From assembly GCA_029820295.1 (NCBI GenBank), contig JALGVA010000033.1, positions 35,748-74,194 on the forward strand: a stretch of 38,447 nucleotides of DNA, read 5' to 3'. Positions 8,279-17,677 of this stretch are shown here, piece after piece. Each line of letters starts with the position of its first letter. Within the stretch, counting starts at the first letter, position 1. The notes under the pieces are model-generated. The model was not told where the DNA came from and searched no databases. It saw only the letters and a program-made list of their open reading frames with translations. The position numbers were made by a program, and so were the translations under genes. The stretch comes from Candidatus Zipacnadia bacterium (GTDB taxonomy: Bacteria > Armatimonadota > Zipacnadia > Zipacnadales > UBA5352).

Positions 8279-9922
8279 TCACCTGATCTCGCCCTCGGCC
8301 GACACGTCGAAGATGAACAGCAGCGGCACGCCGTCCTGGCGCAGGACCGCCGTCGGCGAGTGCGTGCGCAGCAGCTCGCGCGATACGTCCGTAAACTCAG
8401 TGACCTTATTCTGGAAGACCGCGTAATCGGCCTCCGCCGGGACAAACGGACCGGCGGTCGTGCGGATGTCCGCGCGCAGGATCCCCAGGTGGCGGTAGAC
8501 GCCCATCATCGACTCGACGCCGGGCGGCTCGATCCACGCCAGCGCGTTCTGCGGCGCGTTGCGGTTAAGCCATCCCGCGGCCCACAGATAGGTCTCGCCC
8601 CAGTGGGTGACCTCCATCCCGGCGCGCTCGGCGCCGGGCAGACCGCCGATCAGCTCGTTGTAGTAGCTCAGCTCATAGGGGTGAAAGGCCAGCACCGCGC
8701 GCGCCTGCGGCAGCAGCGCCAGCGCCAGCACGCTGGCCAGGGCGATCTTCGGCAGCGACGCGGAACTCTCGCCGAGCGCTGACTGCACGCGCGCGAAGAC
8801 CCCGCGCCCCACCCACGCGATGCCCAGGCCGGCGACGATCGCGAGCAGCGGGAAGACCGGCTGGAAGAGCCGTACGCCCGTGTACTTGGGCGTGGCGGGC
8901 AGGGAGTTGAGCGCGAAGTTCACCAGCAGCGCCCAGCCCAGCAGCGCCGCCGCCGCACGCCGCCGCCAGTTCGGGTCGGCCCAGCGCGCGCGCCAGCCAT
9001 TGACGGCCGGGCAGCGCGCGCGCGCGCGCATGATGCGCACGGCGCCGACGACGGCCTCGACCAGCGTGAGTGCGGGCGTGGTGACGAGAGTCATCACCGC
9101 CGGGTAGTGCCAGGGCGCGGTGCGGTACTTCGTGCCGAAGTAGGTGACGTCGATCTGCCAGTGCTGCGCGTGGAAGTGCAGGTAGGCGCCCAGCCGCGCG
9201 ATGGTGTCGTGCCAGAGCCAGGGCCAGCTTGCGAGGAAGCACAGCGGGCCGATACTCGCGCCGCATACCAGCACGGGCAGCAGTGCGTCGCGCGCGCACA
9301 GGACCAGCCACGGGATCACGATGAGTGGCACGAAGAGCGCGTTGACCTTGGTACTCAGCGCCAGCCCCCAGACGGCCGCACCCGCGGCTGCCCACCACCA
9401 GCTCCGGTCGCGCGCGCACAGGAAGAAGCCGTGCAGGGCGATGAAGGTCAGCGCCATCACCGGCGCGTCCAGCGCGAAGAGGTGGGCGTGTGTGAAGGTG
9501 CGCGGCATGGTGAGCAGTGCCCCCACCGCCGCCACCGCCTCCGCCCGGCCCCACGCGTGCGCCACGAACAGGTACATGCTCGCGCACAACAGCGCCACAA
9601 GCAGCGTGGTGCCGAAGCGCAACGCCGCCAGCACCGGCAGCAGACCATCGACCAGCGGCGCGGTCAGGGCGGCCCACAGCTTCAGGAAACCCGGCTGCTG
9701 CTCGCCGCGCGCATCCCAGAAGCGCCGCACCCCCGCGTCGTCCAGCGCCGCCCCGGGGTCCAGCATCAGCAGCCGCAGCCACGCCCCGGCCTCCTGCGCG
9801 CGCGACATGTAGACCGGCTCATCGTAGCCGAGGCCGAAGCTGTGCGCGGTGCTCGCCAGCACGACGAGCACGATCGCGAACACGAGGGCCGCCTCGATGG
9901 CGCGCGCCGCCCGCGGACTCAT
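8279..9922 (-). CDS. GT-C fold membrane glycosyltransferase (ArnT/PMT-like, GT39/GT83 type)
   Basis: 547 residues with about ten or more hydrophobic helices. The first periplasmic loop contains SFGLGYDEPVYM, the acidic DE pair found just after the first helix in ArnT, PMT and related GT-C enzymes. These use a polyprenyl-phosphate sugar on the outer face of the inner membrane. The C-terminal part is a soluble periplasmic region. The start ATG at 9922 overlaps the upstream YfhO stop as ATGA. An alternating GC tract at 9014-9029 encodes an Ala/Arg run on the cytoplasmic side. The acceptor (lipid, glycan or protein) is unknown. Confidence 0.82.
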   Translation of the reverse strand: MSPRAARAIEAALVFAIVLVVLASTAHSFGLGYDEPVYMSRAQEAGAWLRLLMLDPGAALDDAGVRRFWDARGEQQPGFLKLWAALTAPLVDGLLPVLAALRFGTTLLVALLCASMYLFVAHAWGRAEAVAAVGALLTMPRTFTHAHLFALDAPVMALTFIALHGFFLCARDRSWWWAAAGAAVWGLALSTKVNALFVPLIVIPWLVLCARDALLPVLVCGASIGPLCFLASWPWLWHDTIARLGAYLHFHAQHWQIDVTYFGTKYRTAPWHYPAVMTLVTTPALTLVEAVVGAVRIMRARARCPAVNGWRARWADPNWRRRAAAALLGWALLVNFALNSLPATPKYTGVRLFQPVFPLLAIVAGLGIAWVGRGVFARVQSALGESSASLPKIALASVLALALLPQARAVLAFHPYELSYYNELIGGLPGAERAGMEVTHWGETYLWAAGWLNRNAPQNALAWIEPPGVESMMGVYRHLGILRADIRTTAGPFVPAEADYAVFQNKVTEFTDVSRELLRTHSPTAVLRQDGVPLLFIFDVSAEGEIR

Positions 9923-12288
9923 CGCCTCGACCTCCCCACCACGACCCACGCTCCCAGCGCGCTCAGGCCCGCCAGCGCTACCAGCGTCGCGAACATACCG
10001 GCGGTGAAGCTGCCCGGCAGGTAGACGAAGCGCACCGCGCGCGCGCCTTCGGGCAATCGGACCGCCCGCCGCACCAGGTCCGCGCGCAGCACAGGTCGCT
10101 CGACTCCGTCGGCGAAGGCCTGCCAGCCCGGATAGGCGGTGTCGGCCAGCACCAGCCACGAGCCCGCTGGCATATCGCCCTCGACGCGCACGGAGTTGGC
10201 GGAGGAGTCGGTGATGCGCACCTCCACGTCGTGCGGGGGCGTCTCGGCCACCGCCCCGGGAAGGTGAACCACCAGGGGGTCGGCGTCCGCGGCGGTAACC
10301 GCCGCGAACACGGCGGCGGCGTCGGGCTCGGAGACGACCTCGTGCGCGAGGAAGGCACGCGGGGCGGCCTGCTCGTTCTCATAGAGGCGCGTCTCGTACA
10401 TGCCCGCCGGCCGCCAGCCCGGATCGTCCACCTGGACCGTGCTGGACAGCCAGCGCACCGCCATCAGGTCCATCAGCGGGTGCGCGGGATCGACCTGCTC
10501 GAAGCCGTAGCGCTCACTGCGCGCGGCGGTCAGCAGCCGGTGATACGGGGCGAAGATCAGGGACTCCGAGCCCTGCGCCGATTGCAGGTCAAAGATCATG
10601 TGCGTGTTCGGGCAGATGCGGTCGAGGAAGTCCGGGCCGATGCCCGCGATGCGTGCGTCGGGATCCGCCGGACGGATCGCCGCGACGAGTTCGGGCTCAA
10701 TACCGAGGTACTCAGTGCGGCCCTCGGGCGTGAACTTCTGCATGAACACGCCCATGTCCAGCGCCACCAGCAGCGCCAGCGCCCACCAGGCCCAGCGACC
10801 GCGAGATCGCGCACCCCACGCGATGAGCGCCCAGGCCGCCACCAGCAGCCCCACGAAGCGGCCGATCTGCGCCATGGTGTACGCGCCGATGCCCGGCAGA
10901 CTCTCTTCGAGCGCGCCGGTGAACACCCACGTCGCGATGCCGCCGATGACGCCGCCGAGCAGCAGCACGCTTCCGGTGATGGACACCGCGCGCGTGGGAT
11001 CGCGCCCCCCCGCAACGGCGCGCATGATCGCGTCGAGGCCCAGCGCCCCCAGCACCGCGCCGGCGGTGCATGCCAGCACGACCACGCGCCCGATGCCACT
11101 GAGTTGCTGATAGCCGGGAACAAGATAGTAGAGGATGACGTTGAGCGACGTGCCGAAGGCCAGCGCCAGCGCGAGCAGCAACATTCCCAGCCAGAACCAA
11201 GCCTGTCGGCGCGGATGCAGGCCCAGGCCCGCGATCCCGAGCAGCAGCGGCGCCACACCGAAGTACCAGGCGCTCTCCGTGTATGTGCGGTAGGCTCTCC
11301 CCCACCACATGTTCAGGTCCGCGCCCCAGTGGTTGGCGTCGGCGGGATTGCCGAAGATGTCAGGCATGATGCCCAGCAGCAGTTGCGGGGGGGCGAGCGC
11401 GTGGGCGACCTGATCGGTGTAGCTCAGGCCCTCGGTGCGGTAGTTCAGGCGTGCGAACTCGAGCGACGGTCCGAGCTGGCAGCCCGCCAGGAGCCCGCCG
11501 ACCACCAGCGCCGCCAGCGCCAGCGCAGCCAGGCCTGCGATACGCCGCCCGACCGCGTGATCGAGAGCCAGGCCGACCAGGCGCGCGGTCGCGTAGAGCG
11601 CAAAGCCCATGAGCACGTAGATGGAGATGTGCAGGTTGCCCGCGAGGAACTGCATGCCGGTGCCCAGCGCGGTCAGGCCCAGCCAGGAGGCGCGGCGCGT
11701 GCGCACCGCCTGCTCGAAGCCCAGCAGCATCAGGGGCAGCCACGCACCCACCGAGCGGAAGCTCGGGAAGGTCAGCCAGCCGACGAAGTAGCCGCTGAGC
11801 ATGAAGCTCACGCCACCGATGGCCGAAGGCAGCGGACGCAGGCTGATCACGCGCAGGAAGCCGTACATGCTCGAGCCGGCGATGATCAGGAACATGAGCG
11901 TGGCCCAGCCGAGGGCCTTGAGAGGGCGGATGACGTAATGCAGCCAGGTCTCCGGGTAGAAGACCGCCGACTGGTTGTTGCCCACAAAGGGCGCGCCGGA
12001 GAGCATCTGCGTGGTCCACAGGGGCACGACGCCCCTGCGCACCTCGCGCGCCGCGTACAGGCGCCACGGGTAGAACTGCTGCACGGCGTCGAGGATGGGG
12101 GGGCTCATGCGCTCGGCCGCGGCGAACTCATGGGCGTGCGCGCGCCACGGCTGCATGCGCAGGTAAAGGTCGGTGGGGAGCAGCGCGCGGTCGCCGAGGG
12201 TGGTCTGCCACGTGACCACGAGGGCCACCGCCCAGACGAAGGCGAGCGCCGCCAGGTCAGGCCTGGTGGTCCGCGCCACCCGGCTCAT
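9919..12288 (-). CDS. YfhO-family integral membrane protein
   Basis: 789 residues with many membrane helices and a periplasmic C-terminal domain. The first loop carries the family pattern FYPWRLYAAREVRRGVVPLW, then GAPFVGNNQSAVFYP. Near the end it has YPGWQAFADG followed by a last helix, as in YfhO proteins of Gram-positive glycosylation loci. YfhO proteins are GT-C-like and are implicated in sugar modification of teichoic acids or other envelope glycans with lipid-linked donors. The ATG at 12288 lies inside the end of the preceding gene (32-base overlap) but is preceded by a strong GGGAGGGAG. It is a diverged paralogue of the protein at 14907-17072. Confidence 0.85.
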   Translation of the reverse strand: MSRVARTTRPDLAALAFVWAVALVVTWQTTLGDRALLPTDLYLRMQPWRAHAHEFAAAERMSPPILDAVQQFYPWRLYAAREVRRGVVPLWTTQMLSGAPFVGNNQSAVFYPETWLHYVIRPLKALGWATLMFLIIAGSSMYGFLRVISLRPLPSAIGGVSFMLSGYFVGWLTFPSFRSVGAWLPLMLLGFEQAVRTRRASWLGLTALGTGMQFLAGNLHISIYVLMGFALYATARLVGLALDHAVGRRIAGLAALALAALVVGGLLAGCQLGPSLEFARLNYRTEGLSYTDQVAHALAPPQLLLGIMPDIFGNPADANHWGADLNMWWGRAYRTYTESAWYFGVAPLLLGIAGLGLHPRRQAWFWLGMLLLALALAFGTSLNVILYYLVPGYQQLSGIGRVVVLACTAGAVLGALGLDAIMRAVAGGRDPTRAVSITGSVLLLGGVIGGIATWVFTGALEESLPGIGAYTMAQIGRFVGLLVAAWALIAWGARSRGRWAWWALALLVALDMGVFMQKFTPEGRTEYLGIEPELVAAIRPADPDARIAGIGPDFLDRICPNTHMIFDLQSAQGSESLIFAPYHRLLTAARSERYGFEQVDPAHPLMDLMAVRWLSSTVQVDDPGWRPAGMYETRLYENEQAAPRAFLAHEVVSEPDAAAVFAAVTAADADPLVVHLPGAVAETPPHDVEVRITDSSANSVRVEGDMPAGSWLVLADTAYPGWQAFADGVERPVLRADLVRRAVRLPEGARAVRFVYLPGSFTAGMFATLVALAGLSALGAWVVVGRSRR

Positions 12289-13036
12289 ACGCTCCCTCCC
12301 GCATTCTGCGGCGGATCAGCCGAAGTTGCCGCCATGACTCCAGGGCGTTGCGCAGCGGGCGCACGCGGCTGTCGCGCCGATCGGCCCAGCGCACCGGCAC
12401 CTCCACGACGCGCAGCCCCAGGCGCTGCGCGATCAACAGCAGCTCGGCGTCGAAGGCCCAGCCATCGATCGTCGCCAGCGCGAAGACGCGATGCGCTGTG
12501 TCGCGCGTGAAGGCCTTGAAGCCGCAGGTGATGTCGCTGGCCCGCAGCCCCAGCATCGTCCGCGCCAGCGAGCGGAAGGCGCCGCCCATGAACCGGCGCA
12601 GCGGCGGCTGGGCGTGCTCGATCTCAGCGTCCGGGTGCTGGCGCGTGCCCACGACCATCTGCGCCCCGGCCTCGATGGCCGGCAGCACCTTGTCGATCTC
12701 ACCCACGGGCGTTGCCAGGTCGGCATCGAGGAAGACGATGACGTCGCCGCGCGCGTGCCGCACGCCGTGGCGCACGGCGTGACCCTTGCCGCGATTGCGC
12801 TCGTGGTCCTCGGCGCGCACGCGCTCATGCTCGGCCGCGAGCGCATCGGCGATCTCACCGGTGCCGTCCGTGCTGCCATCGTTGACCACGATGACCTCGC
12901 CGTCGAGGTCGCGGTCGTCAAGATAGCTCAGCGCGGCGAGCACCGCGCCACGCAGGCAGGCGCGCTCGTTGTAGGCCGGGATGACGATGGACAGGCCGAT
13001 TGCGCAGGCGTCGTTCTCGGGCACGTTCTCACTCAT
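12257..13036 (-). CDS. Polyprenyl-phosphate glycosyltransferase (dolichyl-phosphate beta-glucosyltransferase-like GT2)
   Basis: 259 residues. GT2 motifs are LSIVIPAYNERACL (15-28), VVNDGSTDGT (50-59), the metal-binding LDADLATP around 102-109, and GFKAFTRDTA. This set, with DLATPVGEI and GTRQHPDA, is the pattern of dolichyl/polyprenyl-phosphate glucosyl- or mannosyltransferases. They move a sugar from a nucleotide donor to polyprenyl phosphate on the cytoplasmic face. The start overlaps the preceding GT-C gene by ATGA, and the next gene begins inside its end. In this cluster it is the obvious source of lipid-linked sugar for the neighbouring GT-C and YfhO proteins. Confidence 0.87.
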   Translation of the reverse strand: MSENVPENDACAIGLSIVIPAYNERACLRGAVLAALSYLDDRDLDGEVIVVNDGSTDGTGEIADALAAEHERVRAEDHERNRGKGHAVRHGVRHARGDVIVFLDADLATPVGEIDKVLPAIEAGAQMVVGTRQHPDAEIEHAQPPLRRFMGGAFRSLARTMLGLRASDITCGFKAFTRDTAHRVFALATIDGWAFDAELLLIAQRLGLRVVEVPVRWADRRDSRVRPLRNALESWRQLRLIRRRMREGAYEPGGADHQA

Positions 13037-14916
13037 TCCGGAGGCGCCGCGGGCACGGGGAGGTCAGTTGCGCCCGCCGCAGCCGGGTCATCCAGGAAGA
13101 TCGGCTGGGAAATCACATCATAGACGGTGACCTCGCCGCTTGTAAAGACCGGGCGTAGCACGCCTCTCGTGGCCTCGCGGAACTGCCCCGCGGGATCCTC
13201 GGGCGGCTCGCGCATCATGCCGGTGGCGATGAGCGCCTCCTGCGGCCCGTAGATCACCCACGTCGCGCCGACGGCCTCGAGCGCGCCGGAGAGGACACGG
13301 GCGTTGCGGCCGGGGGTGAGGAACTTCGCGACGAACGCCACCGCATCGGCGAAGTGCAGCGTCTCCGCCCAATGCCCCGCGAAGACCAGGCAGGGGGCGC
13401 GGGTGGGGACGTAGCTGCCGGTCAGCGACGAACACAGGACGATGTCATCCTCGACCGCGTGCGCGCCCAGGTAGTCCAGCGCGCGCACCTCGTCGAAACT
13501 CAGGTAGATGGGGGGCTGCAGCACGCCCAGCAGCGCGCGATTGTTGCTCTCGACGTTGTCCATACAGCCGGCGACGAAGAGCGCGTTCGAGGGCATGGTC
13601 AGGACAACCGCCGCCGCGATCAGCAGCGCGACGCGACCGGGTGCCGGCCCGGCCACGCGGGCCGCGGCCCGCCGGCGCTCCCCCGCGGGCAGCACGCCCG
13701 GTTCGGGTTCGGTCTCACGCGGCGGTGCGGCGAGCCGTTGTGCGATGACCATCACCAGCCCCAGAGCCGCCAGCATGCACAGCGGGATGTGCAGGCCCTC
13801 GGCCAGCTTGCGCTGGAAGCTCACGGGCAGATAGAGCAGCGGCAGGTTCACCCCCGCCCAGCACAGCGGCAGCAGCAGACGGGGCCGCTCGCGCCGATGG
13901 CGGACGGCGTAGACCACACCGGTAACCGCCAGCAGCAGCACCAGCCCGTAGCCCATCGCCAGGTCGAGCGGCGGCGGTGACAGCGTCTTGGTGAGGATTT
14001 TCTGCAGATAGGATTGATCGACGCGCGCGGTCCACCACGCCCAGACCGGCGCGGGCAGCGCGATGGCGAACATGAGGGCGAACTGCAGCGCCGCGCGCCG
14101 CAACTCCGCCCGACCCATCCGCACCATCAGCAGGAAGTAGACGCCGATCGCGGCGTCGAGTACGAAGACGTCGTAGGTGTGCACATTGCCGATGACCAGC
14201 AGCACCACGCCGGTCAGCGCCGCCCACCCCAGGCTCCGCCGCTCGATGGTCACCGCCGCGGCGAGCAGCACCAGACACATGAGCGCCATCGACCAGACGA
14301 ACAGCGGGTTGAGCAGCAGCGACAGGAAGGTCACCGCCTCGGGCATGACCTGCCACGCGTGCGGCGGCGGCGGAGCGTAGTCCGGCGGTGTGAGCGGCGG
14401 GGGCAGGTAATCCGGTCGCGACTGCGCCCACATCGCCGCCAGCCATCCCAGCCCCGAGCCCAGCGATGCCAGACACAGCGTCCCCCAGCGCGCCGCCACC
14501 GAGCGCGTCACGAATGCCGTCAGCAGGTAGATGCTCACGAGCAGCACCACCCCACCGACCAGGCGTGCGGCGTGGAAGATGACCGCCGGAGGCTGGCCGG
14601 TCAGGGCGGTGATCCGCCCGAGCGCGAGCAGGAAGACGTTGAAGAAGCGCGGGGTCTGCGGAAGGGTCGTGTACTGATTGCGCAGTAGCACACGGCCCTC
14701 GGCCGCCTGGCGCATCCACGCAAGATAGACGTTGCCCTCGTCCACTCCCCAGATGAAGCCCTCGAACTGCATCTCCACCGGAGCGCGCTGCACCGCCCAC
14801 ACGTACGGCAGCGCGGTAAGGCCCACGATCACCAGCGCCCACAGCAGCACCGGCGCGATCTCGCGCCGGGTCACCAGCGGGGCGTCCGTCTGATGGTTGG
14901 GAGCAGTCAGATGCAT
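13033..14916 (-). CDS. Large multi-pass membrane protein, GT-C-like
   Basis: 627 residues with about ten or more predicted helices. I do not recognise a named family. The first extracytoplasmic loop has GFIWGVDEGNVYLAWM; the acidic DE after helix one and the overall layout fit GT-C glycosyltransferases. A proline-rich loop (PDYLPPPLTPPDYAPPPPHAW) at about 168-188 is unusual. The C-terminal region after the last helix (from about 450) is soluble and likely periplasmic. The gene overlaps the YfhO gene before it by 10 bases and the polyprenyl-phosphate transferase after it by 4. Role in the same envelope-glycan pathway is inferred from these overlaps. Confidence 0.7.
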   Translation of the reverse strand: MHLTAPNHQTDAPLVTRREIAPVLLWALVIVGLTALPYVWAVQRAPVEMQFEGFIWGVDEGNVYLAWMRQAAEGRVLLRNQYTTLPQTPRFFNVFLLALGRITALTGQPPAVIFHAARLVGGVVLLVSIYLLTAFVTRSVAARWGTLCLASLGSGLGWLAAMWAQSRPDYLPPPLTPPDYAPPPPHAWQVMPEAVTFLSLLLNPLFVWSMALMCLVLLAAAVTIERRSLGWAALTGVVLLVIGNVHTYDVFVLDAAIGVYFLLMVRMGRAELRRAALQFALMFAIALPAPVWAWWTARVDQSYLQKILTKTLSPPPLDLAMGYGLVLLLAVTGVVYAVRHRRERPRLLLPLCWAGVNLPLLYLPVSFQRKLAEGLHIPLCMLAALGLVMVIAQRLAAPPRETEPEPGVLPAGERRRAAARVAGPAPGRVALLIAAAVVLTMPSNALFVAGCMDNVESNNRALLGVLQPPIYLSFDEVRALDYLGAHAVEDDIVLCSSLTGSYVPTRAPCLVFAGHWAETLHFADAVAFVAKFLTPGRNARVLSGALEAVGATWVIYGPQEALIATGMMREPPEDPAGQFREATRGVLRPVFTSGEVTVYDVISQPIFLDDPAAAGATDLPVPAAPPE

Positions 14917-17072
14917 GGGATGCTCTCGCGCCGGAAAACGATGAGCCCCGCGAGCGCGCCCAGGCCGGCCAGGCCCAGGAAGAGCCCGACGCGCACACTG
15001 AGCGGCTCGAAGACGAGGCGCACCTCGCGGTCATGGGGTCCCAGCGGCACGCCGCAGAAGGTCCGGGCGACCGCTACGACGCTGCGCTCCTCGCCATCGA
15101 CATAAGCGCGCCAGCCGGGGTAGAAGGTTTCCGAGACGACCAGCCGGGGCGCTCGCCCCTCGGCGTCCAGCCCCGAGACCGCGATCACGGACGGGTTGAC
15201 GCGCCGCATCTGCGCCGGCTTCACCGGCCCGATGTCCTCTCGCGCAAGGGGCGCCGCGCGGGGAAGCAACGCCTGCAGGATCGGCAGCGCCCACTCGTGA
15301 CCGTCGGGGGCGACGAAGGCGCGCGGCAGGGCCTCGTTCATCGTGGTGACCACGACGCCACGCCCGGGTTCATCGTAGGGCATCGCGGCCACAGCCGTAA
15401 GCCCGGCGACCGCGTAAAGCGCCGAGTCTGCGTTCTCGAGCAGCAGCATGTTCCCGTTGACCGCCGGCGATGGCTCGCCGCCCTCCGCCCGGTAGGCGAA
15501 CACGCGGTAATCCTGCGGATAGAGCGAATCGTAGCCGGAGACGCTGTCGTAGCCGTAGACGGTCGCGGAGTTTGGCGGCAGCAGCGCCGGCGGAGTGCCG
15601 GTCAGTCGCCAGGAGCTTCGAGGAGTCAGCGCCAGCACGCGTCCGGGCGCCTGCGTCAGGCGTTCAATGCTCGGCGTCATCGGGTAGACGTGCTCACGCC
15701 GGGTGCGGGGCAGATAGTGGTGGGCCCACGGCAGCAGCTCGTAGCCCAGGACCAGCAGCGCCAGAGCGCCGATGATGGCCGCCGGGCGCAGGCCGCCGCG
15801 TCCCGGCTCATCCGTGCGGGAGCGCAGCCGCCGCAGGAGCGCGTCGAGTCCGGCGGCGCCCGCCAGCGCCATCGCGAAGGTGTAGATGCACAGCGCCCGC
15901 GTGAAGCTCCCTGCCAGGCCGATCTTGGGGATGCCGAAGTACATGGCCTGCGCCAGCGGCCCACACATGGCGACGTTGAGCGCGGCGGCCGCGGCGATCA
16001 GGAAGACCGCGAAATGCCGCGTGCGCGCCAGCCCGATCCCGACCAGCGCCAGCAGCACTGTGCTGATGCCGACGAAGCCGCAGTGCTCCGCGTAGGGGAT
16101 GCCGTAGCGCGTCAGCACATGGTCGCCGCGGGCGGGCGTGCCGAAGATGTTGGGCCGCACGAGCGCGACCAGCTCCTCGGGCTGCAGCGCGCGGGCGCGG
16201 TGGAACTCGAAGCCCTCCTCAGTCGGCCTGCCGATCCCGCGCGGCGAGTCACCGACCAGCTCGAGGCTCGGCAGCACCTGCGGAGCCCCGATGAGCAGCG
16301 CCAGCGCGAAGCCGGTCGCCAGCGACAGCGGATGCCAGGTGCGATGGTTGACTGCCTCCCACAGCGCACGAAGACCGGCATAGGCGACGGCCGCGAGCCA
16401 GACGTAGATGGCGATCTGGAAATGCCCGGCGAGCAGCGTCAGCGCGAGCGAGCCGCCCAGCACTGGCACACCCCAGCGGCTGCGCTCGAAGATGAGAGCG
16501 ATGCCCAGCAGCACGCCCGGCAGCCAGGTCGCAACGTTGACCAGGGTGGGCAGCTCCGCCCACCCGACCATGAACCCCCCCCAGGCGAAGGCGATCCCGG
16601 CGAAGGCCGCGGCGAGCGGGCCGATGCCGACGCGCCGCGCGAACAGCCAGGTGAGCGCCGCCGCCAGGGACGAGTGCAGTGCGGCGAGCAGGCCTATCCC
16701 CCAGCGCACATCGACCAGCGCCAGCAGCCAGTTGGGCGGGTAGAAGAGGGCCGACTGGCCGTTGCCGACCAGCGGATAGCCGCAGAACTGGTGGGGATTC
16801 CACAGCGCCAGGCGGCCGGCGCGCAGCTCCCGCGCGGCGAAGACGCGCCAGGGGTAGAACTGTGCCACGCCGTCCCACAGCAGCGGGTACCAGGCCGCGT
16901 CACAGTCGGGGAGGTCCAGCTCGGAGCGCCACGGCTCCATCTGCGCCTGCGAACCGGCGGCGAGGGGCGCGTTCGGGCCGACCAGGCAGTCGCCCCAGAA
17001 CGCGGCCGAGAGCAGGGCAAGCCCCGCGAGCGGAATGAGCCGGCCTCGGCGCGACGCCACCTTGCTCCACAT
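14907..17072 (-). CDS. YfhO-family integral membrane protein, probably leaderless transcript
   Basis: 721 residues, multi-pass. It shares with the other YfhO protein the loop FYPWRVFAARELRAGRLALWNPH, GYPLVGNGQSALFYP and the periplasmic ending FYPGWRAYVDGEE followed by a final helix. In-frame alternatives begin at 17081 and further upstream. I prefer the ATG at 17072 because a clear promoter (-10 TATAAT at 17085-17080) ends seven bases before it, so transcription would begin at or next to this ATG, and there is no Shine-Dalgarno. The ATG at 17081 would overlap the -10 element. It probably heads the glycan cluster transcript together with any read-through from the EamA-like gene 45-54 bases upstream. 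Confidence 0.82.
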   Translation of the reverse strand: MWSKVASRRGRLIPLAGLALLSAAFWGDCLVGPNAPLAAGSQAQMEPWRSELDLPDCDAAWYPLLWDGVAQFYPWRVFAARELRAGRLALWNPHQFCGYPLVGNGQSALFYPPNWLLALVDVRWGIGLLAALHSSLAAALTWLFARRVGIGPLAAAFAGIAFAWGGFMVGWAELPTLVNVATWLPGVLLGIALIFERSRWGVPVLGGSLALTLLAGHFQIAIYVWLAAVAYAGLRALWEAVNHRTWHPLSLATGFALALLIGAPQVLPSLELVGDSPRGIGRPTEEGFEFHRARALQPEELVALVRPNIFGTPARGDHVLTRYGIPYAEHCGFVGISTVLLALVGIGLARTRHFAVFLIAAAAALNVAMCGPLAQAMYFGIPKIGLAGSFTRALCIYTFAMALAGAAGLDALLRRLRSRTDEPGRGGLRPAAIIGALALLVLGYELLPWAHHYLPRTRREHVYPMTPSIERLTQAPGRVLALTPRSSWRLTGTPPALLPPNSATVYGYDSVSGYDSLYPQDYRVFAYRAEGGEPSPAVNGNMLLLENADSALYAVAGLTAVAAMPYDEPGRGVVVTTMNEALPRAFVAPDGHEWALPILQALLPRAAPLAREDIGPVKPAQMRRVNPSVIAVSGLDAEGRAPRLVVSETFYPGWRAYVDGEERSVVAVARTFCGVPLGPHDREVRLVFEPLSVRVGLFLGLAGLGALAGLIVFRRESIPCI

Positions 17073-17079
17073 GGCCGCC

Positions 17080-17108
17080 ATTATACGGCAAGAGTCCTGC
17101 CGGGACAA
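17080..17108 (-). promoter_or_regulatory. Sigma70-like promoter, TTGTCC-N17-TATAAT
   Basis: On the minus strand TTGTCC (17108-17103), a 17-base spacer and a perfect TATAAT (17085-17080) are followed after seven bases by an ATG. Spacing and -10 match are the best in the window. It predicts a leaderless or near-leaderless mRNA for the YfhO gene. Confidence 0.6.
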
Positions 17109-17126
17109 AGCGCGGGGCGCGTGCGG

Positions 17127-17546
17127 CTACCGGGCCTGCTCGATCGGCGGTTCGGCCGCGACGGCCTGGCCGGCCTCGGCGCGATAGCTGGCCGCGACGG
17201 TCAGGACGCCGCCGAGGATCAGCACCAGCCCGACCACGCGCAGCAGCGGCAGCGTCTCGTCGAGGATGCGCCACGACAGCACGGTCACCAGGACGAAGCT
17301 GAGCGCGACGAAGGGATAGGCGTAGCTCAGATCAAGTCGCGAGAGCGCGATCAGGTAGAGCAGCGAACTCAGCCCGTAAAGACAGAAGCCGGCGAGCACG
17401 TAGGGAGTGAAGATACCCCGCAGGATGGTGAGCGGCGATGCGGCGCCGCCCTGGTTGACGGCGTTCACGCCGATCTTCAGGCAGATCTGCCCGCCGGCGC
17501 CCAGCGAGATGGCAGTAAGCAGCAGCAGGATCGCGCGGATGGGCAC
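17127..17546 (-). CDS. Small EamA/SMR-type membrane protein (ArnE/ArnF-like flippase subunit)
   Basis: 139 residues with four hydrophobic helices, the size of a single drug/metabolite-transporter half (SMR, ArnE or ArnF). It opens VPIRAILLLLTAISLGAGGQICLKIG and includes the helix-two glycine/serine pattern YGLSSLLYLIALSRLDLSYAYPF, typical of ArnE/EamA proteins. ArnE/F-type proteins move undecaprenyl-phosphate-linked sugars across the inner membrane. That role is inferred here from the neighbouring glycan cluster. I chose the GTG at 17546 because GGGGAG lies 10 bases upstream; longer starts lack a ribosome site and would extend into the region between genes. A homodimer would be required for transport. 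Confidence 0.75.
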   Translation of the reverse strand: MPIRAILLLLTAISLGAGGQICLKIGVNAVNQGGAASPLTILRGIFTPYVLAGFCLYGLSSLLYLIALSRLDLSYAYPFVALSFVLVTVLSWRILDETLPLLRVVGLVLILGGVLTVAASYRAEAGQAVAAEPPIEQAR

Positions 17547-17677
17547 GTCGCATCCACTCCCCTGGTACGGACGGATGCCGGACATGCGACAGCGCAGAAG
17601 CCATCTCCGCCCCCCCCGAGCGCGCGGCACGGGCGGCGATGGCTCCTGCGCGAGTGCGCCCCGAGGTTCGCCGCCGG

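Noticed and set aside
9014-9029. Sixteen-base alternating GC tract
   Set aside because: It lies within the GT-C gene, encodes a plausible Ala/Arg stretch and keeps the frame. Such tracts are expected by composition; no further signal is seen.
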